The notes beneath the pieces are model-generated. The model saw only the letters and a list, made by a program, of their open reading frames with translations, was not told the origin of the DNA and searched no databases. From Sclerodactyla briareus (taxonomy: Eukaryota; Echinodermata; Holothuroidea; Dendrochirotida; Sclerodactylidae), in contig JAODTK010005633.1 of assembly GCA_026419785.1 (NCBI GenBank), positions 385,501 to 449,500 of the forward strand: a stretch of DNA of 64,000 nt, read 5' to 3'. Made by a program: the position numbers and the translations under genes. Position 1 is the first letter of the stretch; every line of letters starts with the position of its first letter. This document shows, in pieces, positions 14,201 to 26,200 of this stretch.

Positions 14201-17200
14201 GAGGCCTCCTCGTACATACCCGAACGTTATCAGTCCTCAAGTGTGGGTCATTTGTTTATTTGTCAGAAGAACATCCGTCGTCATCCATCAAGATTTTTCG
14301 GTGTTATCACCGTCGCTACTACTAGAATGTCCGCTCTCATTGCTTCATGAACTTTCTCAAGAGAATACCCCATGAGTTACCCGTATGCACACCTAATAAC
14401 CTGAAACTCATATAGCAAATCAGGCCAATATACTCCACACAGGAACCCAGAAATTTGATCCGTCTTCATGAAACAGGGTACGAATTCTAAGCCCCGTGAA
14501 ATATCGACAGGACAATACATATCTATTAACTCATCGCGATCACTCGTAGTAAGCCTATTGATATTGTCCACATCGTCCACAAAGTCAGAATCACTACTCA
14601 AGACTTTTTTCGCGTAATATATGTACCGCTGATAGAAAACCATTAGGATCACTGCCAGTTGTTTGACAACAGCCCATCAGCACAGAAATTGAACTTGCCC
14701 AACAGCGAAGTACCACTACCATTAATGTGGAGAACATTTTCACAAAACAAGGAACATCCACAAACTGGACTCTAACCACTTGTTCAGACCATTTATCGTC
14801 CTGTCGATAACTCGACCGTCAAACATAGAAAGAATACCACACATCGCGGTGTTATACCTACTTCGCTAACTCGCACAAAGTATCTGTCTCAACCTCGACA
14901 ATGCCCCCTCGTCCTCTATGATCCCCCCTCCCCCCCCCCCCCCCCCCCCCCCCCCACCCTCACTGATGTCCATCGGTTGGCAGTAAATTATGCGCGTTTA
15001 CAAATATCCCGACGATTGTGTCATCGTGACGATATGAAAACATATGCAGTCGAGCAAATCATAAATTTCTGGCAAAGGTTACAACTGGTCTGTTTGAAAT
15101 TACACCCCTCAACAATGACTCCTCAAATGCAGCGGACTGGATATTAGACCGCAGCCAGTGATTGGATAGTATATATTAATCACTGGTATTATTAGAATTT
15201 CCGAACTATTATTATTATTGTTAAGAGACAATAGGAATCTATGGTAATTATAACCAAAAAATAAATGGCTCCTGTGCCTAATGGGAGTTTTGTTATAGAC
15301 TCACTTGACAATAGCTTGGAAGCTCTTGGAATCAATCGCAATTAGAATTTGTACCGTGAGACTGGATCGCTCGATTATAACCTATTCAAGGCCCGGCAAG
15401 GATGCAGACTTTGATACTGCACCACCTATTGTCAGCTACGAATCTCTTACCAGGTACACTGAATTGAGGCAATGCCTCTTTAGCGGTACCTTAATGTGGG
15501 GGTGGGGGTCATCACAAGCAAACAGCAACTTGCAAATTGCCTACCCCTCGTAGGAAATTTGCCAATGTGATCATTATTACCCACCACTCATATTCGTGAT
15601 CCTGGTTGTTTTCTATTTCATCACTAACATGATGTGTTACACAGTTTCTTTGGGAGACAATCTCCGCGCAGTGTGTAATTGAGGGATATATGGTGACGTT
15701 GTTGGACTCAATCATTGAATTTCGCATTCACTGAAGAAACCATGAGCCAAATATGTCCTGTTACATCGTCTGATGCAGTCGCTTACTTGAATCAAGCATC
15801 CTTCAAGATACCTTCCTAATTAACAGTCACCTTGCTCGATCCCGATGCCTTCTACTTGCCCGCCGCAATACCTTTAGGTTCCCATTAGAGAATTGCTACG
15901 TGCTACGTCACGCAATTTCGTCGACTCCAATGAATCTCTACTTCTCAAGTCTGTGTTTTTTGTTTGTTTTTTTGGTAGATTCCGTTGCCTCCTTCTAATT
16001 CTATTGAATATCCGTTCATTCGTCATTCGTTCGCTTCTTCTCAGCCATTAGGAAACTACGTCTTACAGATGCTATTGGTTGACACATTCGACTGTGACAT
16101 TCATGTCCGGATAACGAATTCAAACTAGGTATTTGAGGAATGGAATGAGCCGTTGTTGTTGCTGGTTTAGTTAATTAATCGAGTTCCTCAGATAGAAGGA
16201 CATTGATTGATTGAGAATTGTTTCAGATGTATCAGATCACACCTTCGCTGGCGGGGCAACCTCAATCCAACAGACGTAAAAGCGGATGGGCTGACGGACC
16301 TACTGGTCAGTTTTTGTTTAATTTGCATACTTACGTTAGCACAACTTATACCCGGATTCGGCATGACACCCACTGATTTTTTCACCGAACGTTTGTATAA
16401 TACTTGGCTTGGCCGGCATTCACCCTCACAATCGATGGAGCGTGTCCACTAGTATTGTTCGTTCCTAATCCCCACTTTATCGAGAGATATTCATCATTGT
16501 GCCGCAGTTATTTCGTAATAATTGATATCAGTTTTGGTCGGGATGAGTTGTAATATAGATGAGTGTAATAAGTTGCATGATTGAACTCAGTGGCATACCA
16601 AGAGATTGGTCTGGGAGAAGGGGGTGGGAGGGGGGGGGGGTGAGGTCGGGACCCGAAAGAAATGCGCCCTTATAACCTCACCCTCCCTCTTGGCAAATCG
16701 AATAAATTTATGAGCCCCTAGACATATGCTGGTGCGATATTTGACAGACAACAGATGTAAAACGACTACTGAGCAGTGTGTGTTAAACATTCATTGTCAC
16801 ATGGGTCATTAGGAAGCGCCCCTTTGCCCTAGATACGCCACTGATTGAACTGTTATCTTACTTAAACGATGGTCCGAATGCATCATGGAGACCAGTGTGT
16901 CTTCTAGGATACTTATCTCAGTTCTTTGGGAGACGGTCTAATAAAAATGGGAGAAAAAACAATTTTGCCAGGAAACGACAACAATCTGTTCATGGATGCG
17001 TGAAAAAAAATTGCCTGTCATCAACACAAATCAGAACCAAATTGACTCCATTGTTTTCTGTTTTTTCCTTCTTTTCTTTCAATCCTGCTTTTTATACTTA
17101 ACATCATACACAACACTTTATACTTATACATAATGATTCCATAATATTTCTCTCTCACCTTCAGTTTTTCTTCTAAGTCGTTCAGGTCTACTAGTCCCGT

Positions 17201-20200
17201 CAGCGGTCTGTGTTACTCTGACAACCTGTGGGTAAAGGAAACACGCTATTCATAATTATTTCGGTGGCTGAAAGTAAATAAACGCATAAACCGCACACTT
17301 GTGTTAAATATAGAGTGGGCAAAAAAAACAAAAGTACTCACTCCACCAACTCACCCATTTTTTTCATTTCGTGCACCTGTACCATTTTCAACCACTCTTG
17401 GTTTCATGAACCAATCGAGTGCAAGTGGGTCCACCATGAATACGAATGAAAAATATCATAAAACATTAAAAGTATGGAAGGAGGCACAGGCCACAAAAGA
17501 CGCCATGTTTCATTGTTTCTCCTTTTTGAAAATTGTTCAAGCGTTATAAACCTAGACCTATCGAGAAAAAAAAAAATTAAATGAAAAATAAAATAGACTG
17601 AAAAAAATTGTGAAGATACCCAGTGACCTACTGGCACTTACGATTCCTCTTCTGAGCGGTGGCTTTTAGCCACACGGTGTGGGCAACGTAATTGTCTACA
17701 GTGACGTCATGTGAAAATGTAAACATATATTAGTTCCGGTGTTATATTTTTACATATTAATCAGTGTTGTAGTGCTGGCGAGACCGGTCTCGAGACCATT
17801 TTTTTCCTAATCTCGGTTCTCGGTCTCGCCACCCTGTGTCTCAGTAATCGGTCTCGGTCTCGACACCCTGTGGGTCTCAGTATCGCGTCTCGGTCTCACC
17901 CATCTGGTCTCGGAGATTCTTCCGGTCGCGCTTCTGAAGACCAGCCCCCCCCCCCATATTGTGGTTGGGATTTGGTTTTTCTGGTGAATAATCCAAAGAA
18001 AAAGATCATCTCACAATTTATGTGGTGATCTTCAAGTATGGAACTAGCAAGTGAAGTGGGCCTTTAACTTGGTCAATGTAGGAAATAGTTGTAACAACTT
18101 GACCAGTGTTGTGCTAGCTTCAACTGTTGGCAGGACACTCTAAGTAGGACACAGTTCATTAGGCTAAAGAGTCAGAAAGCAACTAGTCAATTCGTGTTGC
18201 CAGACTTCAGTTCATGTAAAGAATAAAGGTACTTGACAGTGGATATATTAGCATTTGACAAGCAAAGTGCTCCAATAATTTTAATGTGTCTGTTCGAACC
18301 TGTAGTACCCCGTGGCTTCAACGTTTTCCAAGCCGTATTGGTTATCACCCTAATTTCATCCAACTCTGATTTATCGAGCCCTGACCATGATTAAAAATGA
18401 ATGAATAAAAAAGAACCAAAACATAGAATGCCCGAGGGACCGCCATTTATCAATATAATCCATGAAACATAATCTGTTTCCATTTTCTAATGGTGTAGAC
18501 CCTTATGGCAGTAGTATCCGTTTGGCGAAAGTTGTGTGTTGAACTGACATGACTGCACGGTCACTGAACGAGGAATCATTTTTAAGACACCTATCTCCAT
18601 GCATCTTGGATGCTTGATTGACTACTCATGAAGCAAATCTGTCTATGTCAATCAATAAGGTATTTTTAAGGAATTTGGAGCAATTAGGGCCTACGACAGT
18701 ATGTACGACAGTTAGAGGCACATAAGTCAGTCTGTTCACCCATCTAACTAACGTTTGTACACGATTCTCATACATTGGGCTAAGCCTCAGCTAACAAACT
18801 TAGGTCCATCATTAGTAGTACCATCCGGGCTTGCCGCAAGTGATGCATTATGTTTTTTAGGGGGTATTTGCTAGCTGCTGATGAGTTGAATAATGACCCC
18901 CAGAACACACACAGAATGCAGTTTCCATGTCCCAAAAGCACAATAGATACCGAATTTGTATCTGTAATTCTGTATTTTTCTGTAATCTTCTGTTTCACTC
19001 GAAAGTGAAACCATGGCCTAGACAATGAAATCCCATTCCCGTGTATTCGTTTTATCGCAGTTTGGCAAGTGCCTCATTTTACATACTATGAGCCCTACAG
19101 TACATGGTACAAAAGCTAATACTGCAACCAAATGATTCTGGAATCTGGAGTTGGAGCCATGGATGGAGGCACAACCGTTCCCCACCTGGCCACGCAAGGA
19201 TTACAGGTGTTATCGGGGGTGGTGGGGGTAGGATTTGATAAGCTAATTGAATACAGATAGGTGATCATAACAGATCATTCCTGGTTAGGAAGTCATAGTA
19301 TTCTGGATTCTTTGCTTGGAGTAATACAGGGAAATCAAGGGCGCAGCCACTAGGGGGTCCGGGGGTCATGAACCCCCAACTTTTGAGAAAGCCTCCATAC
19401 ATAAAGATTTTTTCACACACAAAATGTTTTCCCATCACTGCTTCGGATCCCCCCCCCCTATGCTCTTGACCCCCCCCCCCCCCCACCAACTTTCAAATAG
19501 TGGCTGCACCCTTGAGGGAAATATGCACCCGAGCACTACTGTATGACCAAGTGAAGAGGAGAGGGGCGGGCTCGTCCTCGTCATTCGCAATGGCGAATTG
19601 TTTCTTGTAATATACGATCTATTCTATACTGTCGGGGTCTCTCCAGTCCTATTTATTATGAATATTTTGAATGCGATGACGGGTGTATATTTTGGCTTAT
19701 GACCTCACCGACCAAATTGGCAAGCTGGCTCCACTCCAGATTTATGCTCGGGGGTTAGGCCGCTTGTCAATATGTGGGGAATGATCGGGAAGAAAAGTGT
19801 TCGCTTGTTTCGCAAATCATAGAAAAAACAAACAAATTTATCAAGGGAGAGTTGTTTTGGTGCTATATATATGACAAATACTAGAGAATGTGGGTATGGG
19901 CCTACAATACAATTCGGTCTCGGACTTTGCTAGTCTCGGTCTCGAAGTTGTGCTCCTGGTCTCGGTCTCGGTCTCGACACCCTCTAGTCTCGGTCTTGGT
20001 CTCGGTCTCGGCTACAACACTGATGTTAATAATATTTTGTGTGAACATGAGAAAGATTTTAACACATCACTATTCTACAAAACGCCCTTCACAGAATGTG
20101 TAACACTGACTATTGGAATTAACTTACAGTGCGGGGCGCACTTTCCTTCCATGGCAGGATGTTGGAATGATGTTCGAAGGGCCCAACTAGGACAATCTGT

Positions 20201-23200
20201 AACGATCAAGAAAGGAAACTGTTCATATTAAATATAACTTACGGAACATTCGTATGCTATCATAGTGCCATTAAGGGAAATTTGTGCCAGGGAAGGGGAA
20301 CCTAGTTTGGGACGACTTGTATCCAAATTGATTGTGACAAATACTCTCTCCACATGAGCATGCTCACCATGAGGTATGTAGGTAGGGAGGTATGTTAGGT
20401 AGGTAGGGAGTATGTAGGTAGGGAGTATGTAGGTAGGGAGGGATGTAGGTAGGGAGGTAGGGAGGTATGTAGGTAGGGAGGTATGTAGGTAGGTAGGAGG
20501 TAGGTATGTAGGTAGGGAGGTATGTAGGTAGGGAGGTAGGTAGGTAGGTAGGTATGTAGGTATGGAGGTATGTAGGTAGGGAGGTATGTAGGTAGGAGGT
20601 AGGTAGGAGGTAGGTATGTAGGTAGGGAGGGATGTAGGTAGGGAGGTAGGTAGGTAGGTAGGTAGGTAGGTAGGTATGTAGGTAGGAAGGTATGTAGGTA
20701 GGTAGGGAGGTATGTAGGTAGGGAGGGATGTAGGTAGGGAGGTAGGTAGGTAGGTATGTAGGTATGGAGGTATGTAGGTAAGGAGGTATGTAGGTAGGAG
20801 GTATGTAGGTATGGAGGTATGTAGGTAGGTAATGTGTTATTGCCTACATACCTCCCTACATGTCGTTCCGGCCGGTTGGCAATTCCAAAATTATGGGATT
20901 CGGTCCCACCTCAATCAGAGAGCTGCCAACTTTGAACACGTTTATGAAACATCTAGAGACGTTTTTAAACGTTTAATCTGTTATTGTTTCGCGAGCTTTA
21001 TACCGCTACGATCTTTATGGAGCAGTGCGTTATGAATAAATTATTGATGTGCCCAGTCAGTAGTCCTTCATTCTGTCCTAATACGACCAAAGTAATTCGC
21101 GTTTGTTGCATCTTAACAACAGGCGGAAATACCATTCAGGCATATTCTAAATTGAAGAAATGAAAATAAATACAACAAGAGCCCTGTGTTATGGAATTAT
21201 CCTTTTCATATTCCTCAGTGTTATATTTTTGGAGCATCCTCCACACTGACACGTCATTGAGGGTTGTTTTCATACGTACGGTTTGCTGTGCTCGCTCCGC
21301 TGTATTTCCAGTGCATTTAGTAGTTTATGTATGGCGCGCTGTTTGATCCCCTCCCGGTAAAAATCACTGCGTCATCCTCAGAAGCATTCACTGAACTCCT
21401 AATAATATTTCTGGACATGAGGAATGGTGGGGAAACAAAGTCAGTATCTGTATACTATCTATTATCCTTATATCTGATATCTATATCCTTCTCGTACGTA
21501 CGAGTCGTCATAAATGAAGGATTTACTAAGATTGACCATTGAGGCACATCAGTTGATAGAGCTAATGGCCGACCGAGAGCTGGAAACCTAAATGACTTCA
21601 ACCAACAAATCTAACTGAGCGTATTTCCTTACTAATATAATAGCCCTTCAATATCATGACACTGCAATGAATAGAGATACTGAATGTTAATTTGATCACG
21701 GGTATCAAAAAGTTTCGAATGATCAAGGAAGACTCAGCTGGAAAAATACGGCATTCAAATGAAATACTGTCAATAATTGACCAGTCTGTCAATGGAAAAC
21801 AAAAATTTACTTTCCTGAATGAGACCCTGGTGCTCCAATGAATTTAGTACCCTATATGCTAACTGTTCAAGGAATTCCGAGGTTTCAAAATGGGTCGGTG
21901 ATTAGTTTGCAGAGTTTGTCTTTGTTCCCTATAGGCATTGAGCACATACCTCGCGTCGTGTCTGAACTTGGTGGTCTGTCGAGACGTTATTGTGGTGGTC
22001 GTATGTGTGTTCCCGTAATACTGACTCACATGTCGAGAGATGAAGTCCTCTATGAAACGCAGCGGTCTGAGGGGGAATGGTTAGAACAGTTCATAGTTAA
22101 AGGTAATGGTAATAGAATGAACAAATAACGTTATGAGGTCAAATGTTATAACAAACGTAAAACAAAAATACACACAACATGAGCAATATCTTGGGTGTTC
22201 ATTCGTTAATGAAAACTTCCTATCCTGCCGACTGGTTCCAGCATCACAGGGAGCGATATAAGCAGTGGCGCTGCTGAACTTTCCAGTTTAAGAGGCACTG
22301 AGGTTGAGGATGGCACAGTGGTTTAGCATGTGCCCACCGTGAAATTTTGGAGAAGGGATGTCCTCCCGAATTTGAGAAATATTTGATAGTTAGGTGGTTT
22401 CCAGATGTGATCCGGTGCCATATTCCTCATATTCTTCGCAGAAAACTTTGTGATCGCCCTCCTGGGGTAGGGGTACAAGTGGCGACGAGGGGGATACGTT
22501 CTCATATGATAAATGTTTGGATAATTAGTGCGTGTCCAGATACCCTACTTATACTCCTCGTCTTATGCTTCCACCCGAAGGTGCTTCAGCAGATCAAGGA
22601 AATCCTTAGTCGGAAATGATAGAGACTCCAGGTTTCGGGTGTGGAAAGACTCTCGCAGAACACGTTAACTCTGATTAGCGCCCTGTGTATAAATTATAAC
22701 GTCCTCCATCTGACAAACAAGAGTGTTAGCGTTACTCGTGCAACCACTTTCCTACACAAGAAAGAAGCGGGGTTAAACTGGTGTCTGTGACGACACCGAT
22801 GTTTGAATCAGGAACCTCAGGTAGGCTACTGCAGGCGGACACTCTACCGTTCCTGCCATGTCACCGCTTTTCTATCCATCACTGAACCGCATAAATTGGA
22901 CAAATCAGTCTCTGTCAGTTACGATGTGTCCCAAGGATAATACTCGGATTGAAAAGATATCTCAGCCTGTCGTAATATTCAGATCTTTCCACAAAAATCT
23001 CGTTTGGTACGGTCGATCATCGTGGTAAAAATGTTCTTCGAAAAGACACACACTTGTTTCTGAACAAGTTTCAAGTTTCAAATTTCAAGTTATAAGCGTA
23101 AGCAAATGTGTTACAGCTTGAATACCACTTCTTGCACCCGAAACCGGCAAACAATCCATCCCTGCTGGTCATGATTTGACACGATTAAACAGAAACCGCT

Positions 23201-26200
23201 CAATGATTCCATTCCAGATCATCGACTCCAGGTGCCAGGTATTAGTTCTCTATATACATCATTTCGTTACACAGTTGTCATGCTCACGAATTGTTCAGAC
23301 TCGGTGATTTTGAAACTCACCCAAATCAATTGCATCATTTTACCACGTAACAACCCTTCTTAAGTGTGCAGCGAATCATTCAATTGTACAGTTCCTATGC
23401 TCACGCTGTTTTCAAAATTTACCTTTTGATCCTCGGACATGCCCCTAAATCAATATGGACATTTTATCTGAATGGTCAATATGAACTCTCTACATCAATT
23501 CGTTGCACAGTTATTGTGCTCAGACGCTTTCCAGCTCATGCTTTACCGTTGGTGACATTGAACCTAGCCCCAAAACAACAGCTAGTGATCATTCTAAAAA
23601 ATATAGCAACTCTTCATGCCAAGTATGAACTTCTACCATCATCATGGCGATGCACAGTTTTCGTGCTCACAAGCCTTTCAGGACTTGACCTGTGTTGAAC
23701 CGCGGTGACTTTGGACCTCATACAAAACAATAAGGATCATCTGCACCACATGGCAACCCTTCGTGTGAAGTATGAGCTCTCTACATGGTTTGGTTGCAAA
23801 GTTATCCTGCGCACCGGCATTTCCAGACTTCGACCCTTTTAAACTTGGGTAACCCCAGACCTGACTACAATCTTTATACCTTAAGTCCTAATTCGAACCG
23901 TAAGCTGCTGCGTTATTCAGACAAATCGTTCTTACAAGGCGCGTCACAAAACACACACACCACACACACACACAATGCTGACTGCATGGATTCCTTCTAC
24001 CTACAGCAAAGGAATAAAAATTATCGGAGATATCAGTTCCCACTCTAATCGGGTTACTGGGTTACTGGGTAGCTTTGCTGATTTTTTATTTTATTACCAG
24101 ACCGTGAATGAGTTCTACGCTGCGATAGCAGTTGAAAGACCGTACCCGTACCCTGCGTTGTGTTTGAAAGTTGGAACAGGCTAACAGGTGAGTGTCCAAG
24201 GAAAAATGAACATGACAGTATATCGAGTGGTCAACTCCTACCCATCCTCATGCAGTCGCCTATAGCGACGAGAGTGTAGTTCGCTTTACTTATGCACATA
24301 GTAACGACAACCGTGCACATTGTGGGTCATAATAAAACTTGAAAGATACTATATCACCGGCCAGGCGCATACCGAGAGATTTGTCTTGGGAGAAGGGTGG
24401 GGGGGTGGGGGGGGGTGGGTTGAAGGTCGGAACCCAAGGAAAGTGCCCCTCATAAATGACCCCACCCTTCCTATTGGCAATAAAGTACAATTTGTGGGCC
24501 CCTAGACACACGCTGCCTACAATGTTTGTTCAAATAAAGCTGCAAAACTTCTCATGAACTGCTAAAAATCGGGTTTTTGTCTTAACAAATCGATCACTTG
24601 GGTCATGGTTCCCCCCCCCCCCCTCCCGTGGGGCATGCCACTTTATTATCACCCTTGGTATGATGGGTTGTTAGACATCACCTGCCTACGGCTAGTGGAA
24701 ACAACACTGGTGGTTAAAAGTAACACATGATGAGAACCATGCCTAGAAAGTGGAACGCTATGGCAATACAGCGCGAGACCTGTAGCACAATGTAGAGTAA
24801 CACCCGACAACGACTGAGTTCTACAGAAGGCTCTGTAACTACGCTAGGTACTGTAAAAGCTGTATTTTCAATTTAGTAGACAGCGGGAACTACAGCCGTA
24901 CAGCTATAAAGAACTCAGTGTTTGGAAGGGGGCTGCGTGTTATTAACTGTGGCAACATATACAGTCACCAACTTTTAAGATGAACACGGGAGGGTCAATA
25001 CCTGGCGGAATTACTCACTTCACGCACTCTTCGCGCACATTCGACGCAACGAAAATCAGAAGAGAGACTTCACTTCGCGGAGAGCCCCCATGGCTGCCCC
25101 TCAATAGCACAACGTTTTCCGAACCGTGACGCACTCATTTTTTATACGCTTGTTCGGTCACATGCCTTGACTGGGAGAGATCCCCCCAAGGAACACTTCC
25201 GAATCATGAGAACCAAATCGTTCAAGACCAGACAAGGACCAAAAAAACCACCACCCACGTGTAGAGTGGAACTCTCCCATATCCGTAGCGATTCAGACCA
25301 CATCATAACCAGCGTAGCTTCGCCCACTAGGGCAGAATAAATATCCTGACATGTGACGACTGATATTTACATTTGGAAATCACCATCTGTCTGGATCTAT
25401 TTTCCTTTCTTCTAGCATCCAAATGAACCCAGGAAGAGTATGCAATGTTTTATAATGCAGTACCGTCCCGGTTGGCCTGTTGCAAATTCGCGTGCGATTT
25501 TGTGGATCTTTGCCACTTGCAGGACGTCAAGCATTGGAATGAACGGGGGCGGTAGATATGTATGTACCCCGTCCCATGAGAAACCTCCATGGAGCGAATC
25601 CCTACTGCCAATACGAGGCAGGTTGTTGGATGTGAATATGACTGCTATTATATCAGTTTAACGATATCTCAGCACACAATGTAAAATGACCGCCTTTGGT
25701 GGGCTTGTCAATACGACCGCCCCCCCCGCCCCCCCCGCTCTCCCCGCTCCATAAACTCCAAAGGGACGATTGCTTAAATAAACCTGCTCGATAGAACAAC
25801 GGATTCTGAAGTTTTCTAGAAACACATCAACATAAGGTTCCCAACGGTTCACCCTCGTGTAATGGTATGGGCGGGGCCGGTCTGCGCTCCGCGCCACCTT
25901 CAGCGGCGTTATCCTCAGATCGTCTTGATCCTTCGCTTCTTTTACTTCGGGCTTCCCATTTTTGCGTGGTCGCGATTGTTTTCACAGTAATGCTACATCT
26001 TCAGTACTGTTTAATGGAACACCTCCCCCTTTTAAACGGAATGTAGACAAAGGGACTCGCTGTCACCACATTTATTCCTCCTTCGCGTTTCAGATCTGGA
26101 TGTTCTTGAATAATGATACGTCTATGAGGGATATTGTCATGGTGGTCCAATACAAGATGACGCAGATGCTGACAATACCAAATTTCTTTGTTCAAACCAA

